This document shows, piece by piece, positions 45,128 through 55,500 of a DNA stretch of 64,000 nucleotides (positions are counted from its first letter, which is position 1; each line of letters begins with the position of its first letter). The notes under the pieces were generated by a model. It was given only the letters and a program-made list of their open reading frames with translations, was not told where the DNA came from and searched no databases. The stretch is from Halonatronomonas betaini (lineage in GTDB: Bacteria; Bacillota; Halanaerobiia; Halanaerobiales; Halarsenatibacteraceae). Location of the stretch: assembly GCF_015666175.1 (NCBI RefSeq), contig NZ_JADPIE010000003.1:124001-188000 (forward strand), read 5' to 3'. The translations under genes were made by a program, and so were the position numbers.

Positions 45128-46051
45128 TTAACATAAAACCTCTTTACTGTAAAGCACATCCTGTTTAATAGCCTCAATTAAATCATTTTTATTATCAAAC
45201 TTTTTTTCAGGTCTAATATATTTAACAAGGCTAAACTCTAAATCTTCACCATACAGGTTTTTATTCAAATCAATTATAAATACCTCTATTCTATATTCAC
45301 CAACTGTAAATGTTGGATTATGGCCAAAGTTAGCAACTCCTCTTAACCTATTACCATTATAATTAACATACCCGGCATAAACTCCCTTTGCAGGCAAAAC
45401 ATAATCTGTATTTAATGATAAATTAGCAGTAGGAAACCCTAATTTAGCTCCCCGAGCATCTCCATGGACGACTTTACCGGCCATTGTATAATATCTTCCT
45501 AAAAGTCCTTTAACTTCATCCATTTCTCCTCTGGATATTAAATGTCTAATCTTAGTACTGGAAATCTTATCTCCGTGATTATTAATAATACTTAAAGGGG
45601 TTACAGAAAAATCAAATTTTTCCCCAAGTTCCTTTAAATCCTCAATATTTCCACTTCCACCTCTACCAAATGAAAAGTCTTCTCCAACGACAATATGACC
45701 AATATTTAATGATTTATATAATATATTTTCAACAAATTCCTCAAAATCTTTTTTAGCAAATTTTTTAGTGAACTCCTGGCAGAAATAATAATCAATATTC
45801 AGATCAGTTAAAAGCCTGACTTTCTGTTCAGGAGAAGTAATAAAACCTGGAATATGATCAGGTGATAAGACCTGTCTTGGATGAGGTTCAAAGGAAAAAA
45901 CAGCAGGGCTTAAATTATTCTCCCTGGCTATTTCTTTTGTTTTATTTATTACAGCCTGATGTCCCCGATGTATACCATCAAAACTACCAATGGCAATTGC
46001 AGACCTTTGACCATCAAATTCTTTAAATTCATTACTATAGATAACTTTCAT
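45128..46051 (-). CDS. ribF: Bifunctional riboflavin kinase/FAD synthetase
   Basis: A 307-residue enzyme that makes FMN and then FAD from riboflavin. The N-terminal nucleotidyltransferase half has IGSFDGIHRGHQAVI near 22 and VGEDFSFGRGGSG near 120. The C-terminal kinase half has GKVVHGDARGAKLGFPTANL near 190 and YAGYVNYNGNRLRGVANFGHNPTF near 222. It is 25 nt after truB, as in Bacillus (truB-ribC-rpsO), and precedes rpsO. Confidence 0.97.
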   Translation of the reverse strand: MKVIYSNEFKEFDGQRSAIAIGSFDGIHRGHQAVINKTKEIARENNLSPAVFSFEPHPRQVLSPDHIPGFITSPEQKVRLLTDLNIDYYFCQEFTKKFAKKDFEEFVENILYKSLNIGHIVVGEDFSFGRGGSGNIEDLKELGEKFDFSVTPLSIINNHGDKISSTKIRHLISRGEMDEVKGLLGRYYTMAGKVVHGDARGAKLGFPTANLSLNTDYVLPAKGVYAGYVNYNGNRLRGVANFGHNPTFTVGEYRIEVFIIDLNKNLYGEDLEFSLVKYIRPEKKFDNKNDLIEAIKQDVLYSKEVLC

Positions 46052-46076
46052 TCCTTAATTGACCTCCAGACCAAAT

Positions 46077-47006
46077 TCAAACATTTTCTTCTATATTAAA
46101 TACCTTATCAGGTTTTAGAACATACCTACCATCTTCAAAATCAACCTGACATATAGAAATAAATAAATCATCATCATATAAAATTATATCATCGTCTTTA
46201 TTAAATTCATATCCATTCAAATTTAATAAATCTTCTTTATATAAAAAGGCTCCATTAGTCGCTCTGATAAAAGCATCAGATTTAATTTTTAATTTAGGGA
46301 AATCTAAATACTCTGTTAAAGGAATAAATATTTTTTCTCTATTATTTTCAGTTAAATTTCTCTCTAGTTCTTCTGGATATAAAGCATTTTTTATATCAAA
46401 AGGTCCAGATCTGGTTCTTAATAAGAATATCATCACAGCTTCTGTATCAAGCTTTTTACCAATATCTCTTACTAAAGATCTAATATATGTCCCCTTTGAG
46501 CAGGTAACCTTAAATCTAATATTAGGAAGATTAATTTCAAGTATCTCAAGATCAAAAATTTCTACATCCCTTGACTCTCTTTCAATTTCTTTTCCTTCAC
46601 GGGCCAGCTGATATAAACGTTTTCCTTTATAATTAATAGCAGAAAACATTGGTGGTACCTGTTCTATCTTTCCCTGAAAACTTTTAAAAACATCCATGAT
46701 TATTGCAGGCTTTAATTCTTTCCAGGATTCATCCCTGTCAGTGATCTTACCCTCTAAATCAAGGGTATTTGTTGAAATACCAAGCTTCATATCACATATA
46801 TAAGTCTTTTTACCCTCTGGTAAAAACTGAATAATTCTGGTTGCCTTTCCAGCACATAAAGGTAAAACACCGGCTGCTAATGGATCAAGGGTCCCGGTAT
46901 GACCAATCTTTCTCATATCTAAAACCCTTCTAAGCCAGCCAACCATACCAAAGGACGATATCCCAGGAGGTTTTAATAAATTTAAAATTCCGTTGTATTC
47001 TGAAAT
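46077..47006 (-). CDS. truB: tRNA pseudouridine-55 synthase TruB, ATT start
   Basis: A 309-residue pseudouridine synthase for U55 in the T-loop. The catalytic aspartate is in GHTGTLDPLAAGVLPLC, and KPPGISSF and RDVEIFDLEILEI fit the family; a PUA domain ends the protein. The first ATG (46946) would delete the conserved ILNLLKPPGISSFG strand. Upstream, the frame is bounded by the TGA stop of nrnA, and the only plausible initiator is ATT at 47006, exactly 6 nt after GGAGGTGA. That Shine-Dalgarno contains the nrnA stop codon. I therefore annotate an ATT start. Confidence 0.93.
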   Translation of the reverse strand: MSEYNGILNLLKPPGISSFGMVGWLRRVLDMRKIGHTGTLDPLAAGVLPLCAGKATRIIQFLPEGKKTYICDMKLGISTNTLDLEGKITDRDESWKELKPAIIMDVFKSFQGKIEQVPPMFSAINYKGKRLYQLAREGKEIERESRDVEIFDLEILEINLPNIRFKVTCSKGTYIRSLVRDIGKKLDTEAVMIFLLRTRSGPFDIKNALYPEELERNLTENNREKIFIPLTEYLDFPKLKIKSDAFIRATNGAFLYKEDLLNLNGYEFNKDDDIILYDDDLFISICQVDFEDGRYVLKPDKVFNIEENV

Positions 47007-47012
47007 TTTAAA

Positions 47013-48014
47013 TCACCTCCTGAGATCCTGATTTATTTCAATTGCCTTATTTATAACCTTTTCAATGGCCGTTTTTAAGTCCATGTTTATACCGCAACCA
47101 GCTGCATTTGGATGGCCTCCACCGCCAAATTCTGCTGCCAGTTCATTGACTGGATAGTAATCATTGGACCTCAGGCTAACTTTAATCCGATCATCTTCTT
47201 CATTGAACAAAATCCCAACTTCAATATTATCAATATCTCTGGCAAAATTAACAATACCCTCTTTATCCTCATAATCAGCATCTAGTTCCTCATAATCTTT
47301 CTTTTCTAAATATAGATAGGCAATTTTTTCATCTTCTAATATATTCAAATTGTTTAATGCCCTACCAATTAATTTTAAGGTTTTAGGATTTTCTCGGCCA
47401 TACAGATCTCTATTAATCTCATAAATATTAACACCCTTTGCCATCATCTGATCAATTAATTGAAGTACAGATCTATCAGTATTACTATAGCGAAGAAAAC
47501 CTGTATCAGATAAAACTGCTACAGCAATATAATATGCAATATCTTTATTAATCTTCCACTTCATATAGTCTGCAATTTCATAAATTATCTGACCTGTTGC
47601 AGCCGAGTCTGGAGAAATATAATTAAGATCACCGAAATGCTTATTATCTATATGATGATCAATATTTAAAACTTTATTATTATTTAATAAATCTTTAGCC
47701 GGTCCTAATCTCTTTGAATCACTAGAGTCAAGAGCTATAATTGCATTATTGTCATTGATCTTAGTTGACTCATCAATAATAAAATAATCTAAACCAAGAT
47801 TATTATTTATAAAAGCATATTTATCGTTTAAAGGTTTGTATAACCCAATCTTAACCTCTTTATCTAAATCTTTAAGTAATAATCCAAGACTAAAAATCGA
47901 ACCAAGACAGTCACCATCAGGATCCTCATGACCGATTAGTAAAAAGCTATCCCAGGCAGCTATAAAGTTAGCAACCTGGGAAATGTTATTGCTTTTTTTA
48001 GTTGTCTTCTTCAT
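47013..48014 (-). CDS. nrnA: NrnA-type DHH oligoribonuclease/PAP phosphatase
   Basis: A 333-residue DHH-DHHA1 phosphoesterase that degrades nano-RNAs and 3'-phosphoadenosine phosphate. Metal motifs are visible in GHEDPDGDCLGS near 29, ALDSSDSKRLG near 95 and the LNIDHHIDNKHFGD DHH motif near 119. The C-terminal DHHA1 motif GGGGHPNAAGCG is near 298. The start overlaps the end of rbfA by 17 nt. Its TGA stop lies inside the Shine-Dalgarno of truB. Confidence 0.95.
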   Translation of the reverse strand: MKKTTKKSNNISQVANFIAAWDSFLLIGHEDPDGDCLGSIFSLGLLLKDLDKEVKIGLYKPLNDKYAFINNNLGLDYFIIDESTKINDNNAIIALDSSDSKRLGPAKDLLNNNKVLNIDHHIDNKHFGDLNYISPDSAATGQIIYEIADYMKWKINKDIAYYIAVAVLSDTGFLRYSNTDRSVLQLIDQMMAKGVNIYEINRDLYGRENPKTLKLIGRALNNLNILEDEKIAYLYLEKKDYEELDADYEDKEGIVNFARDIDNIEVGILFNEEDDRIKVSLRSNDYYPVNELAAEFGGGGHPNAAGCGINMDLKTAIEKVINKAIEINQDLRR

Positions 48015-48375
48015 CGGATTTAGCCTCTTTTTCTTCTTTTCTAACTTCTTTAATTAAATTAGATATATGGATTCCATGTTCAATGGAATCATCATATTTA
48101 AAGACCAATTCTGGTGTATGATAAACAGTTATTCTCTCACCAACTAATTTTCTTATAAAACCTGTAGCTTTCTTAAGTCCATCCAGGGTATCATCTCGTT
48201 CAGACTGATCACCTATTATGCTAAAAAAGATTTTTGCATGTCTTAGGTCACCACTTAACTCAACATCAGTAATCGAGACAAAACCAATTCTTGGATCCTT
48301 AACTTCCTTTAAAATAATATCACTTATTTCTTCTTTTAGGAGTTCTGATAATCTCCTCTGTCTATTTCTTGACAT
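47998..48375 (-). CDS. rbfA: Ribosome-binding factor A
   Basis: A 125-residue KH-like factor needed for late 30S assembly, especially in the cold. The N-terminal SRNRQRRLSELLKEEISDIIL and the EVKDPRIGFVSITDVELSGDLRHAKIF region are typical; the tail is acidic. The ATG at 48375 has AGAGGTGG upstream; the GTG three codons earlier overlaps that signal. It lies 30 nt after infB in the conserved order. Confidence 0.97.
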   Translation of the reverse strand: MSRNRQRRLSELLKEEISDIILKEVKDPRIGFVSITDVELSGDLRHAKIFFSIIGDQSERDDTLDGLKKATGFIRKLVGERITVYHTPELVFKYDDSIEHGIHISNLIKEVRKEEKEAKSDEEDN

Positions 48376-48405
48376 AATATCCACCTCTATCTAATAAGGG
48401 AGATT

Positions 48406-50430
48406 TTATAGAGTACGCTCTATCTCTTTATAGTCATAAAACTCTATGATATCTCCCTCTTTGATATCATTATAATTGGCGATTCCAACGCCACATTCAT
48501 ATCCTTCTTTTACTTCTCTAACATCATTTTCAAAACGTTTTAGAGAAGAAATCTCTCCTTCATGAATAACAACGCTATCCCGGAGCAGTCTTGCCTGATA
48601 ATTTCTATTTACTTCCCCGTCTGTCACATAGACTCCAGCAATAATTCCTACATCTGGAACAGAGAAAGTAGCTCTGACTTCAGCATGTCCTTTAACAACC
48701 TCTTTAATTTCAGGATCTAATAAACCTGACATAGCATTTTTAATATCCTCTAATGCTTTATATATAACTCTATACATTCTAATATCTACATTTTCTTTTT
48801 CAGCAAATTTCTGTGCCTTAACACCAGGCCTTACATTAAAACCTATAATTATTGCATTAGAAGCACTTGCAAGGTTAACATCAGTTTCATTAATTGCACC
48901 GACACCAGTATGAATTACATTAACTCCAACTTCATCAGTACTTAATCTTAGCAGAGATTCCCTTAATGCTTCAATTGAGCCCTGAACATCAGCTTTAATG
49001 ATCAGGTTAAGTTCTTGAAGTTCCCCTTCTTGTATCTGATCATAGAAGTCCTCTAATGTTACTTTACTCTCAGTCTGAATTCTAGCCTGATGCTCTTTTT
49101 CCTGTCTTTCTTCAGAAATTTCTCTGGCCCTTTTTTCATCCTCAAGAACCTGAACAAAATCTCCAGCTTTAGGAACATCATTAAAACCTAAAACTTCAAC
49201 TGGCATAGCTGGTCCAGCAACATCAATTCTATTTCCGTGCTCATCTACTAAGGCTTTAACTCGGCCACATACTGAACCTGCAAGAATAGGATCTCCAACT
49301 TTTAATGAACCATTCTTAACAAGTACTGTAGCCACCGCACCTCTACCTTTATCCAGTTCAGCCTCAATTATTACACCTTCAGCAGGTCTGTTTGGATTAG
49401 CTTTAATATCTTCCATTTCTGCAACAAGTAAAACCATTTCCATTAATTCATCTATATTTTCACCCTTTAATGCAGAAATTTCAACACAGATTGTCTTTCC
49501 TCCCCATTCTTCAGGGACAAGTCCATGTTCAGTAAGTTCCTGTTTTACTCTATCTGGTTGTGCATTAGGCTTATCTATCTTATTAACTGCAACAATTAAT
49601 GGTATATCAGCTGCTTTAGCATGATTAATTGCCTCTACAGTCTGTGGCATTATTCCATCATCAGCAGCAACAACCAGTATTGCTATATCAGTTAACTGGG
49701 CACCTCTAGCTCTCATAGCTGTAAAGGCTTCATGACCTGGGGTATCAATAAATGTTATCTTTTGATCACCTGATATTGCCTGATAAGCACCTATATGCTG
49801 GGTAATTCCACCGGCTTCAGATTCGGTAACCCTTGTCTTTCTTATCATATCAAGCAATGTAGTTTTGCCATGATCAACATGCCCCATAACAGTTACAATT
49901 GGAGAACGCAACCTGTAATCAGCCGGGTCTTCCTCAAAGTCAACCTTGACTTTGCTTCCATCACAGGTGAAATCTTCCTCCTCCTCAGGAGCAGCAATTT
50001 TAGCAGGTAAATCTAACTCATCAATCAATAATTCCAGGGTCTCTTCATCCAGGGAATAATTAATATTACCCATAATTCCTAGACCCATTAAATCTTTTAA
50101 AAGTGTGTTAGCCTGCATGCCAACTTCTTCAGCAAAATCCTTTACTTTTATTGGAGGAATAATAGCAACCCTATCATCCTCTTTATCCTCTTCAATCTCT
50201 TTATCTATTTCATCAACTTTTTCATCTGCTTTTTCTTTTTCAGATCCTGTCTCCTCCTCATCATCTGTCTCGGATTCAGAATACATCCCTCTAACAAGGT
50301 CAGCAGTATCATCCTCAACTGTACTCATATGGCTTGTTACTTCAACATCTAATTCCTGTAATATATCAACAAGCTCTTTACTTTCCATATTTAATTCTTT
50401 TGCTAAACTATAAACTCTAATTTTTCCCAT
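48406..50430 (-). CDS. infB: Translation initiation factor IF-2
   Basis: A 674-residue initiation GTPase that brings initiator tRNA to the 30S subunit. The N-terminal IF2_N module (VYSLAKELNMESKELVDIL) is followed by a short, very acidic linker and a second IF2_N module. The G domain starts with GHVDHGKTTLLDMIRK near 187, then DTPGHEAF and NKIDKP. The C-terminal domains end in IKEGDIIEFYDYKEIERTL. The linker is shorter than in many relatives. It is separated from ylxR by 32 nt, with no ylxQ gene between them. Confidence 0.98.
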   Translation of the reverse strand: MGKIRVYSLAKELNMESKELVDILQELDVEVTSHMSTVEDDTADLVRGMYSESETDDEEETGSEKEKADEKVDEIDKEIEEDKEDDRVAIIPPIKVKDFAEEVGMQANTLLKDLMGLGIMGNINYSLDEETLELLIDELDLPAKIAAPEEEEDFTCDGSKVKVDFEEDPADYRLRSPIVTVMGHVDHGKTTLLDMIRKTRVTESEAGGITQHIGAYQAISGDQKITFIDTPGHEAFTAMRARGAQLTDIAILVVAADDGIMPQTVEAINHAKAADIPLIVAVNKIDKPNAQPDRVKQELTEHGLVPEEWGGKTICVEISALKGENIDELMEMVLLVAEMEDIKANPNRPAEGVIIEAELDKGRGAVATVLVKNGSLKVGDPILAGSVCGRVKALVDEHGNRIDVAGPAMPVEVLGFNDVPKAGDFVQVLEDEKRAREISEERQEKEHQARIQTESKVTLEDFYDQIQEGELQELNLIIKADVQGSIEALRESLLRLSTDEVGVNVIHTGVGAINETDVNLASASNAIIIGFNVRPGVKAQKFAEKENVDIRMYRVIYKALEDIKNAMSGLLDPEIKEVVKGHAEVRATFSVPDVGIIAGVYVTDGEVNRNYQARLLRDSVVIHEGEISSLKRFENDVREVKEGYECGVGIANYNDIKEGDIIEFYDYKEIERTL

Positions 50431-50462
50431 CTATCAAGCACCTCCATAAGTATCTATCTTAC

Positions 50463-50720
50463 TTAACCATGATTTATCTCCTCCAGCAGTTTATTATAAA
50501 TAGAATCGCTGATTTCTATTTTTAAGGCATTACTCAACTCATCATTTTCAACTGCTGCATCCAAACAGGTAATCTGCGGGCAAATATAAACATCCCGGCC
50601 ACTCATAATTCCACCAGGGTCAACATTAATTTCCCCTTTGTTATTAACAATTCTCATTAACTCTACTTCACTGCGGTGATCACCGCAACCGGCACATTTT
50701 TTAATAGACCTTCCTCGCAA
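50463..50720 (-). CDS. ylxR: YlxR family RNA-binding protein
   Basis: An 85-residue YlxR/DUF448 protein, always found in nusA-infB operons and thought to bind RNA. The N-terminal KKCAGCGDHRSEVELMRIV motif and GRDVYICPQITCLDAAV are diagnostic. Translation begins at TTG, preceded by AGGAGGGG. It follows nusA by 3 nt. The RNA bound and the exact role are not established. Confidence 0.93.
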   Translation of the reverse strand: MRGRSIKKCAGCGDHRSEVELMRIVNNKGEINVDPGGIMSGRDVYICPQITCLDAAVENDELSNALKIEISDSIYNKLLEEINHG

Positions 50721-50723
50721 CTT

Positions 50724-51893
50724 TTACCCCTCCTGTGAGTTTTTTTCTGATTCTTGATCTTCACTTATATCTTCATTTTCATTATCAACTTCATTAATCT
50801 CTTCCTCATTAAGAGTTCCAGAATCCTCATCATCAATCTTTTCAATATCTTCATCACTTGCATTATATTCAGATTCTTTAACAATATCAACTTTCCAGCC
50901 TGTAAGTTTAGCTGCAAGCCTGGCATTCTGTCCCTCTTTTCCAATAGCAAGTGATAATTGAAAATCAGGAACAACAACCTGAGCTATTGCTTCTTTCTCA
51001 TTTAAAATAACTTCACTGACCTCAGCTGGATTTAATGCATTTGCAATAAATACTTTCGGATCAGGATCCCATTTTACAATATCAATCTTTTCTCCATCAA
51101 GCTGATCAACCACAGCCTGTACCCTGCTTCCCCTTGGACCAACACAGGCACCAACAGGGTCAACATCATTATTTTCAGAATAAACTGCAACCTTTGACCT
51201 GTAGCCAGCCTCTCTGGCAACTTCCTTGATTTCTACAGTTCCATCATATATCTCAGGGATCTCAATTTCAAATAGTCTCATCAATAGACCTGGATGAGTT
51301 CTGGATACCAGGATTCTAGGCCCTTTATTTGTAGAGCTTACCTCTACTATAAATAGCTTAATCCTATCTCCGACTTCATAGTTTTCACTATCAATCTGTT
51401 CTGATGGAGGTAATAAAGCCTCAGTTTTACCCATATCTATCATAATATAATCTTTATGAAATCTTTGAATAGTTCCAGTTATAAATTCACCCTCTTTTTG
51501 TTTATAATGGTCATAAATTACATCTCTCTCAGCTTCTCTAATTCTCTGCATTACAACCTGTTTTGCTGTCTGAGCTGCAATCCTTCCAAAATTATCTGGT
51601 GTTATTTCTATTTCAGCAACATCACCTATTTCTAATTTTGGATCAATATTTTGTGCATGCTCTAAAGAAATTTCTGAATTATCATCTTCAACTTCCTCAA
51701 CAACTTTTTTCCTGGCAATAACTCTAACTTCACCAGAATCCTGATCAATTTTTACTTCAGCATTTTCTTTAGAACCAAAATCTTTCTTATAAGCTGATTC
51801 TAAAGCAGTTTCTAAAGCCTCTAGTAATACATCTTTAGATATATCTTTTTCACTGGCAATATCATCTAAAGCATGTAAAAATTCAATATTCAT
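50724..51893 (-). CDS. nusA: Transcription factor NusA
   Basis: A 389-residue transcription elongation and pausing factor. The N-terminal RNA-polymerase-binding domain, the S1 domain (GEFITGTIQRFHKDYIMIDMG near 137) and the KH domains (DPVGACVGPRGSRVQAVVDQLDGEKIDIV near 250; LAIGKEGQNARLAAKLTGWKVDI near 320) are in the expected order. The last 45 residues are almost all acidic. It precedes ylxR and follows rimP by 20 nt. Confidence 0.98.
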   Translation of the reverse strand: MNIEFLHALDDIASEKDISKDVLLEALETALESAYKKDFGSKENAEVKIDQDSGEVRVIARKKVVEEVEDDNSEISLEHAQNIDPKLEIGDVAEIEITPDNFGRIAAQTAKQVVMQRIREAERDVIYDHYKQKEGEFITGTIQRFHKDYIMIDMGKTEALLPPSEQIDSENYEVGDRIKLFIVEVSSTNKGPRILVSRTHPGLLMRLFEIEIPEIYDGTVEIKEVAREAGYRSKVAVYSENNDVDPVGACVGPRGSRVQAVVDQLDGEKIDIVKWDPDPKVFIANALNPAEVSEVILNEKEAIAQVVVPDFQLSLAIGKEGQNARLAAKLTGWKVDIVKESEYNASDEDIEKIDDEDSGTLNEEEINEVDNENEDISEDQESEKNSQEG

Positions 51894-51913
51894 CTTATTC
51901 CTCCTATCATCCT

Positions 51914-52375
51914 TTAAAATTCAACAGAAAGTCTTGCATTAGCAATACTTTTGAAAGGTATTTCAACTTTACTATCAGTATCATTTAAAATAATATTAAC
52001 TGTATCATCTACTAGACCCTCTAATGTTCCTGTGAATTCTTTTTTTCCATTTAAAGGAGCATATGTTTTTATATATACTTTTCTTCCTTTAAAGCGGTTA
52101 TAATCCTCTTCATCCCGTAAAGGTCTTTCAACTCCTGGAGAAGAAACCTCCAGAATATAACTATCATCAATAAAATCTTCTTCATCCAACTTATCAGATA
52201 AAGCTCGACTAATTCTTGTACAGTCTTCAATAGAGAGATTGCCTTCTCTGTCCTCAATATAAACTCTTAATATCCAATTTGAACCCTCTTTAAGATATTC
52301 CACTGAGACAATTTCAAGGTCATCATTTATAATAATTTCCTTAACTAATTCCTCAGTTCTGGTTGTAATTTTCAT
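51914..52375 (-). CDS. rimP: Ribosome maturation factor RimP
   Basis: A 153-residue two-domain protein needed to mature the 30S subunit. The signature LEVSSPGVERPLRDEEDYNRFKGR (around 84-105) is intact, and the C-terminal SH3-like part contains FTGTLEGLVDD. It opens the rimP-nusA-ylxR-infB-rbfA operon. AGGTATCTAG precedes the ATG with a weak Shine-Dalgarno. A hairpin and a promoter occupy the leader. Confidence 0.97.
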   Translation of the reverse strand: MKITTRTEELVKEIIINDDLEIVSVEYLKEGSNWILRVYIEDREGNLSIEDCTRISRALSDKLDEEDFIDDSYILEVSSPGVERPLRDEEDYNRFKGRKVYIKTYAPLNGKKEFTGTLEGLVDDTVNIILNDTDSKVEIPFKSIANARLSVEF

Positions 52376-52404
52376 CTAGATACCTCCAAAATTTTATTAT
52401 CTAT

Positions 52405-52431
52405 AAATAAAGAGTGGGTTTGCGCCCACTC
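52405..52431 (-). terminator. Terminator-like hairpin in the rimP-nusA leader
   Basis: Minus strand GAGTGGG (52431-52425) pairs with CCCACTC (52418-52412) around a 6-nt loop, followed by TTTATTT. It lies downstream of the operon's own promoter and 37 nt ahead of the rimP start codon, so it may be an attenuator as well as a polC terminator. Confidence 0.65.
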
Positions 52432-52466
52432 CCAACATTACGTATAAAATAGCATATTCCTTAATA

Positions 52467-52495
52467 ATTTTAACACAGGAATCGTCATTATGCAA
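52467..52495 (-). promoter_or_regulatory. Promoter of the rimP-nusA-infB operon
   Basis: Minus strand TTGCAT (52495-52490), 17-nt spacer, TAAAAT (52472-52467), in the 146-nt gap between polC and rimP. Confidence 0.7.
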
Positions 52496-52521
52496 GCAGG
52501 TCACATTGATCAGAAATAATT

Positions 52522-55500
52522 CTAATCAAAAAATAAAGAAAGCTGATCTCTTTCCGGTAAACCTTCTAAAGCACCAAGATCTTTCATTATCTCCAATACG
52601 TTACTAGAGAGTGAAGTTCTATTACTTAAATCTTCAATTGAACTGAAATCACCATTTTCCCTTGCGGCAACTAAACTTTCAGCAGCTGAGGTTCCCAGGC
52701 CACTGACACTGATTAAAGGTGGTAATAATTGATTACCCTTTAATTGGAAATCCGATATTTTAGATTCATATAAATCAACTGGCAAAAACTCAATATCTCT
52801 CTCCATAGCTTCAATTACTATTTCCAGAACAGTTATAAGGTTCTTCTCCTTGGCTGTTGCATCATTACCTTTTTCTTTTAATTCATTAATCATATTTAAA
52901 ATATAATCATATCCCTGACTCACTATTTCAGTATCAAAATCATCGGCTTTTATAGAGAAATATGTCGTATAAAATTCTGCAGGGTAATTTACTTTAAAGA
53001 AAGCTATTCTAAAAGCCATCATTACATAAGCAGCTGCATGAGCCTTAGGAAACATATATTTTATTCTTCTACAGGATTCAATATACCAGTCTGGAACACC
53101 GGCAGCTACCATTTTCTCATATTCTTTATCAGTTAGACCTTTTCCCTTTCTAACATGTTCCATTATTGTAAAGCTATCAGCAGGGTCCATTCCCTTTTGA
53201 ATCAAATAATTCATAATATCATCTCTAACAGAAATAACATCCTTTAATTCAGCTTTACCCTTTTTAATAAAATCACGGGCATTATTTAACCAGACATCTG
53301 TTCCATGGGATAGTCCACTAATTCTTATTAACTCTGCAAAAGTTGAAGGCCTGGTTTCAGTTAACATCTGTCTGACAAATGAAGTTCCAAATTCTGGAAT
53401 ACCAAGTGTGCCAAGTTCCAGGTCTAAAGCATTATCATTTAAATTTAAAGCATCCACACCGGAAAAAAGACTCATAGTTTCAGGATCATCCAGAGAAATA
53501 TTTAATGGATCTACTCCAGTTAGATCCTGTAACATCCTGATTGATGTAGGGTCATCATGTCCCAATAAATCCAGCTTTAATATTCTACCACTTATGGCAT
53601 GGTAATCAAAATGAGTTGTTCTAACATCTGTATCTTTATCATTAGCAGGTCTTTGAATTGGTGTAAAGTCATGAATATCCATTTCCTTGGGGACAACCAT
53701 CAGACCTCCAGGATGTTGACCTGTCGTTCTTTTAACACCTGTACAACCTTTAACCAGCCTATTAATTTCAGTATTTCTTTTTGATAGATCACGGTCCTGT
53801 AAATAACCCTTTACAAATCCATAGGCTGTTCTATCAGCAATAGTAGATATAGTTCCAGCCCGATAAACATAATCTCTGCCAAATAATCTTTCAGTCTCAA
53901 GATGAATTTCTGACTGATATTCTCCGGAAAAGTTAAGGTCTATATCAGGCACCTTATTACCATCAAAACCCATAAAGACTTCAAAGGGAGTATCAAAACC
54001 ATCTTTAATCAACTCTGAATTACAACTTTCACATTCTTTATCTTCCAGATCAACTCCAACTCCAACCTCACCTTTTAAGAAAAATTTATTTTCCTGACAC
54101 TCAGGGCACCTATAGTGTGGAGGAAGAGGATTAACCTCAGTAATATCACATAAATATGCAACTAATGAAGACCCAACAGAACCTCTTGAGCCCACAAGAA
54201 AGCCATCTTCAAGAGATTTCTTAACTAATTTATGTGAAATTAAATAAATAACAGAAAATCCATTGCTAATAATTGATTCTAATTCCTTTTCAATTCTATC
54301 AGTTACTAATTCAGGCAAATTTTCACCATATAATTTTTTAGCCTTATTATATGTCATCTCTCTGATTTCTTCATCAGCATTTTCTATTTCAGGCGTAAAT
54401 AAACCAGATGGCATAGGCTTTAGTTTTTCAATAGACTCATTAATTTTCCTGGGATTCTCAATAACAACCTCTCTAGCAATATCTTCTCCTAAATAAGAAA
54501 ACTCAGAAAGCATTTCATCTGTTGTCCTAAAATATAATGGAGGCTGTTTATCTGCATCATCAAATTTCTGACCGGCCTGCAAAATTCGGCGATAAATTTC
54601 ATCTTCCGGATTTAAAAAATGGGCATCAGTTGTTGCAACTACCCTTTTATTTAATTTATTTCCTAATTTATATATTTTTTTATTAATATCTTTTAAATGT
54701 TCAAAGGATTTAGCAGCTCCCTTTTCTATTAAGAATTTATTATTCTCTAAAGGTTGAATCTCAAGATAATCATAAAATTCTGCTATCTGGATTAATTCTG
54801 ATTCATCTTTACCATTTAATATTGCCCTGTATAATTCCCCGGCTTCACAGGCAGAACCAATTAATAAATTTTCCCTGACTTCTTTTAATTGACTCTTTAA
54901 AATTTTAGGCTTTTTGTAGAAGTTATCAAGATGAGAACTTGATATTAACTTATATAAATCTTTTAATCCTTCTTTGTTTTTAGCTAAAATTATCGTATGA
55001 TAAGAAAACTTTTTCTCCCAATCAATCTCTTCAGACAAAATATTTATGTCAGCTAATTTTTCGATATCTTTTTTTTGAATTTTATCTATGAAATTCGTAA
55101 AAATTTCAGCAGTTGCAGTGGCATCATCTTCAGCTCTATGATGATTATTCAGAGAAACTCCCAAACTATCAGCAACTTTATTTAAGCGATAACTCTTTAA
55201 ATCAGGTAGAATTGCTCTACTGAGTTCAACTGTATCTATCAATGTAAAGTCAGCCAGTTCCTGATTAAGCCTTTTAAATTCTTCCTTTATAAAACCATAA
55301 TCAAAACTAATATTATGAGCAACCAGCACAGCATCATCTATAAACTCTTTAAATTCATCTGCAACTTCAGAAAATGAAGGGGCAGTCTCTAAATCTGTAT
55401 TTTTAATACCAGTCAGACTTGCTATTTTAGGAGTAATTTTAACACCTGGATTAACTAATGTTGAATAAGTATCAATGATTTCTCCACCTGAAATCTTTAC

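Noticed and set aside
50754-50977. Small ORFs on both strands over the nusA tail
   Set aside because: They are frame shadows of the repetitive acidic (GAA/GAT-rich) end of nusA.
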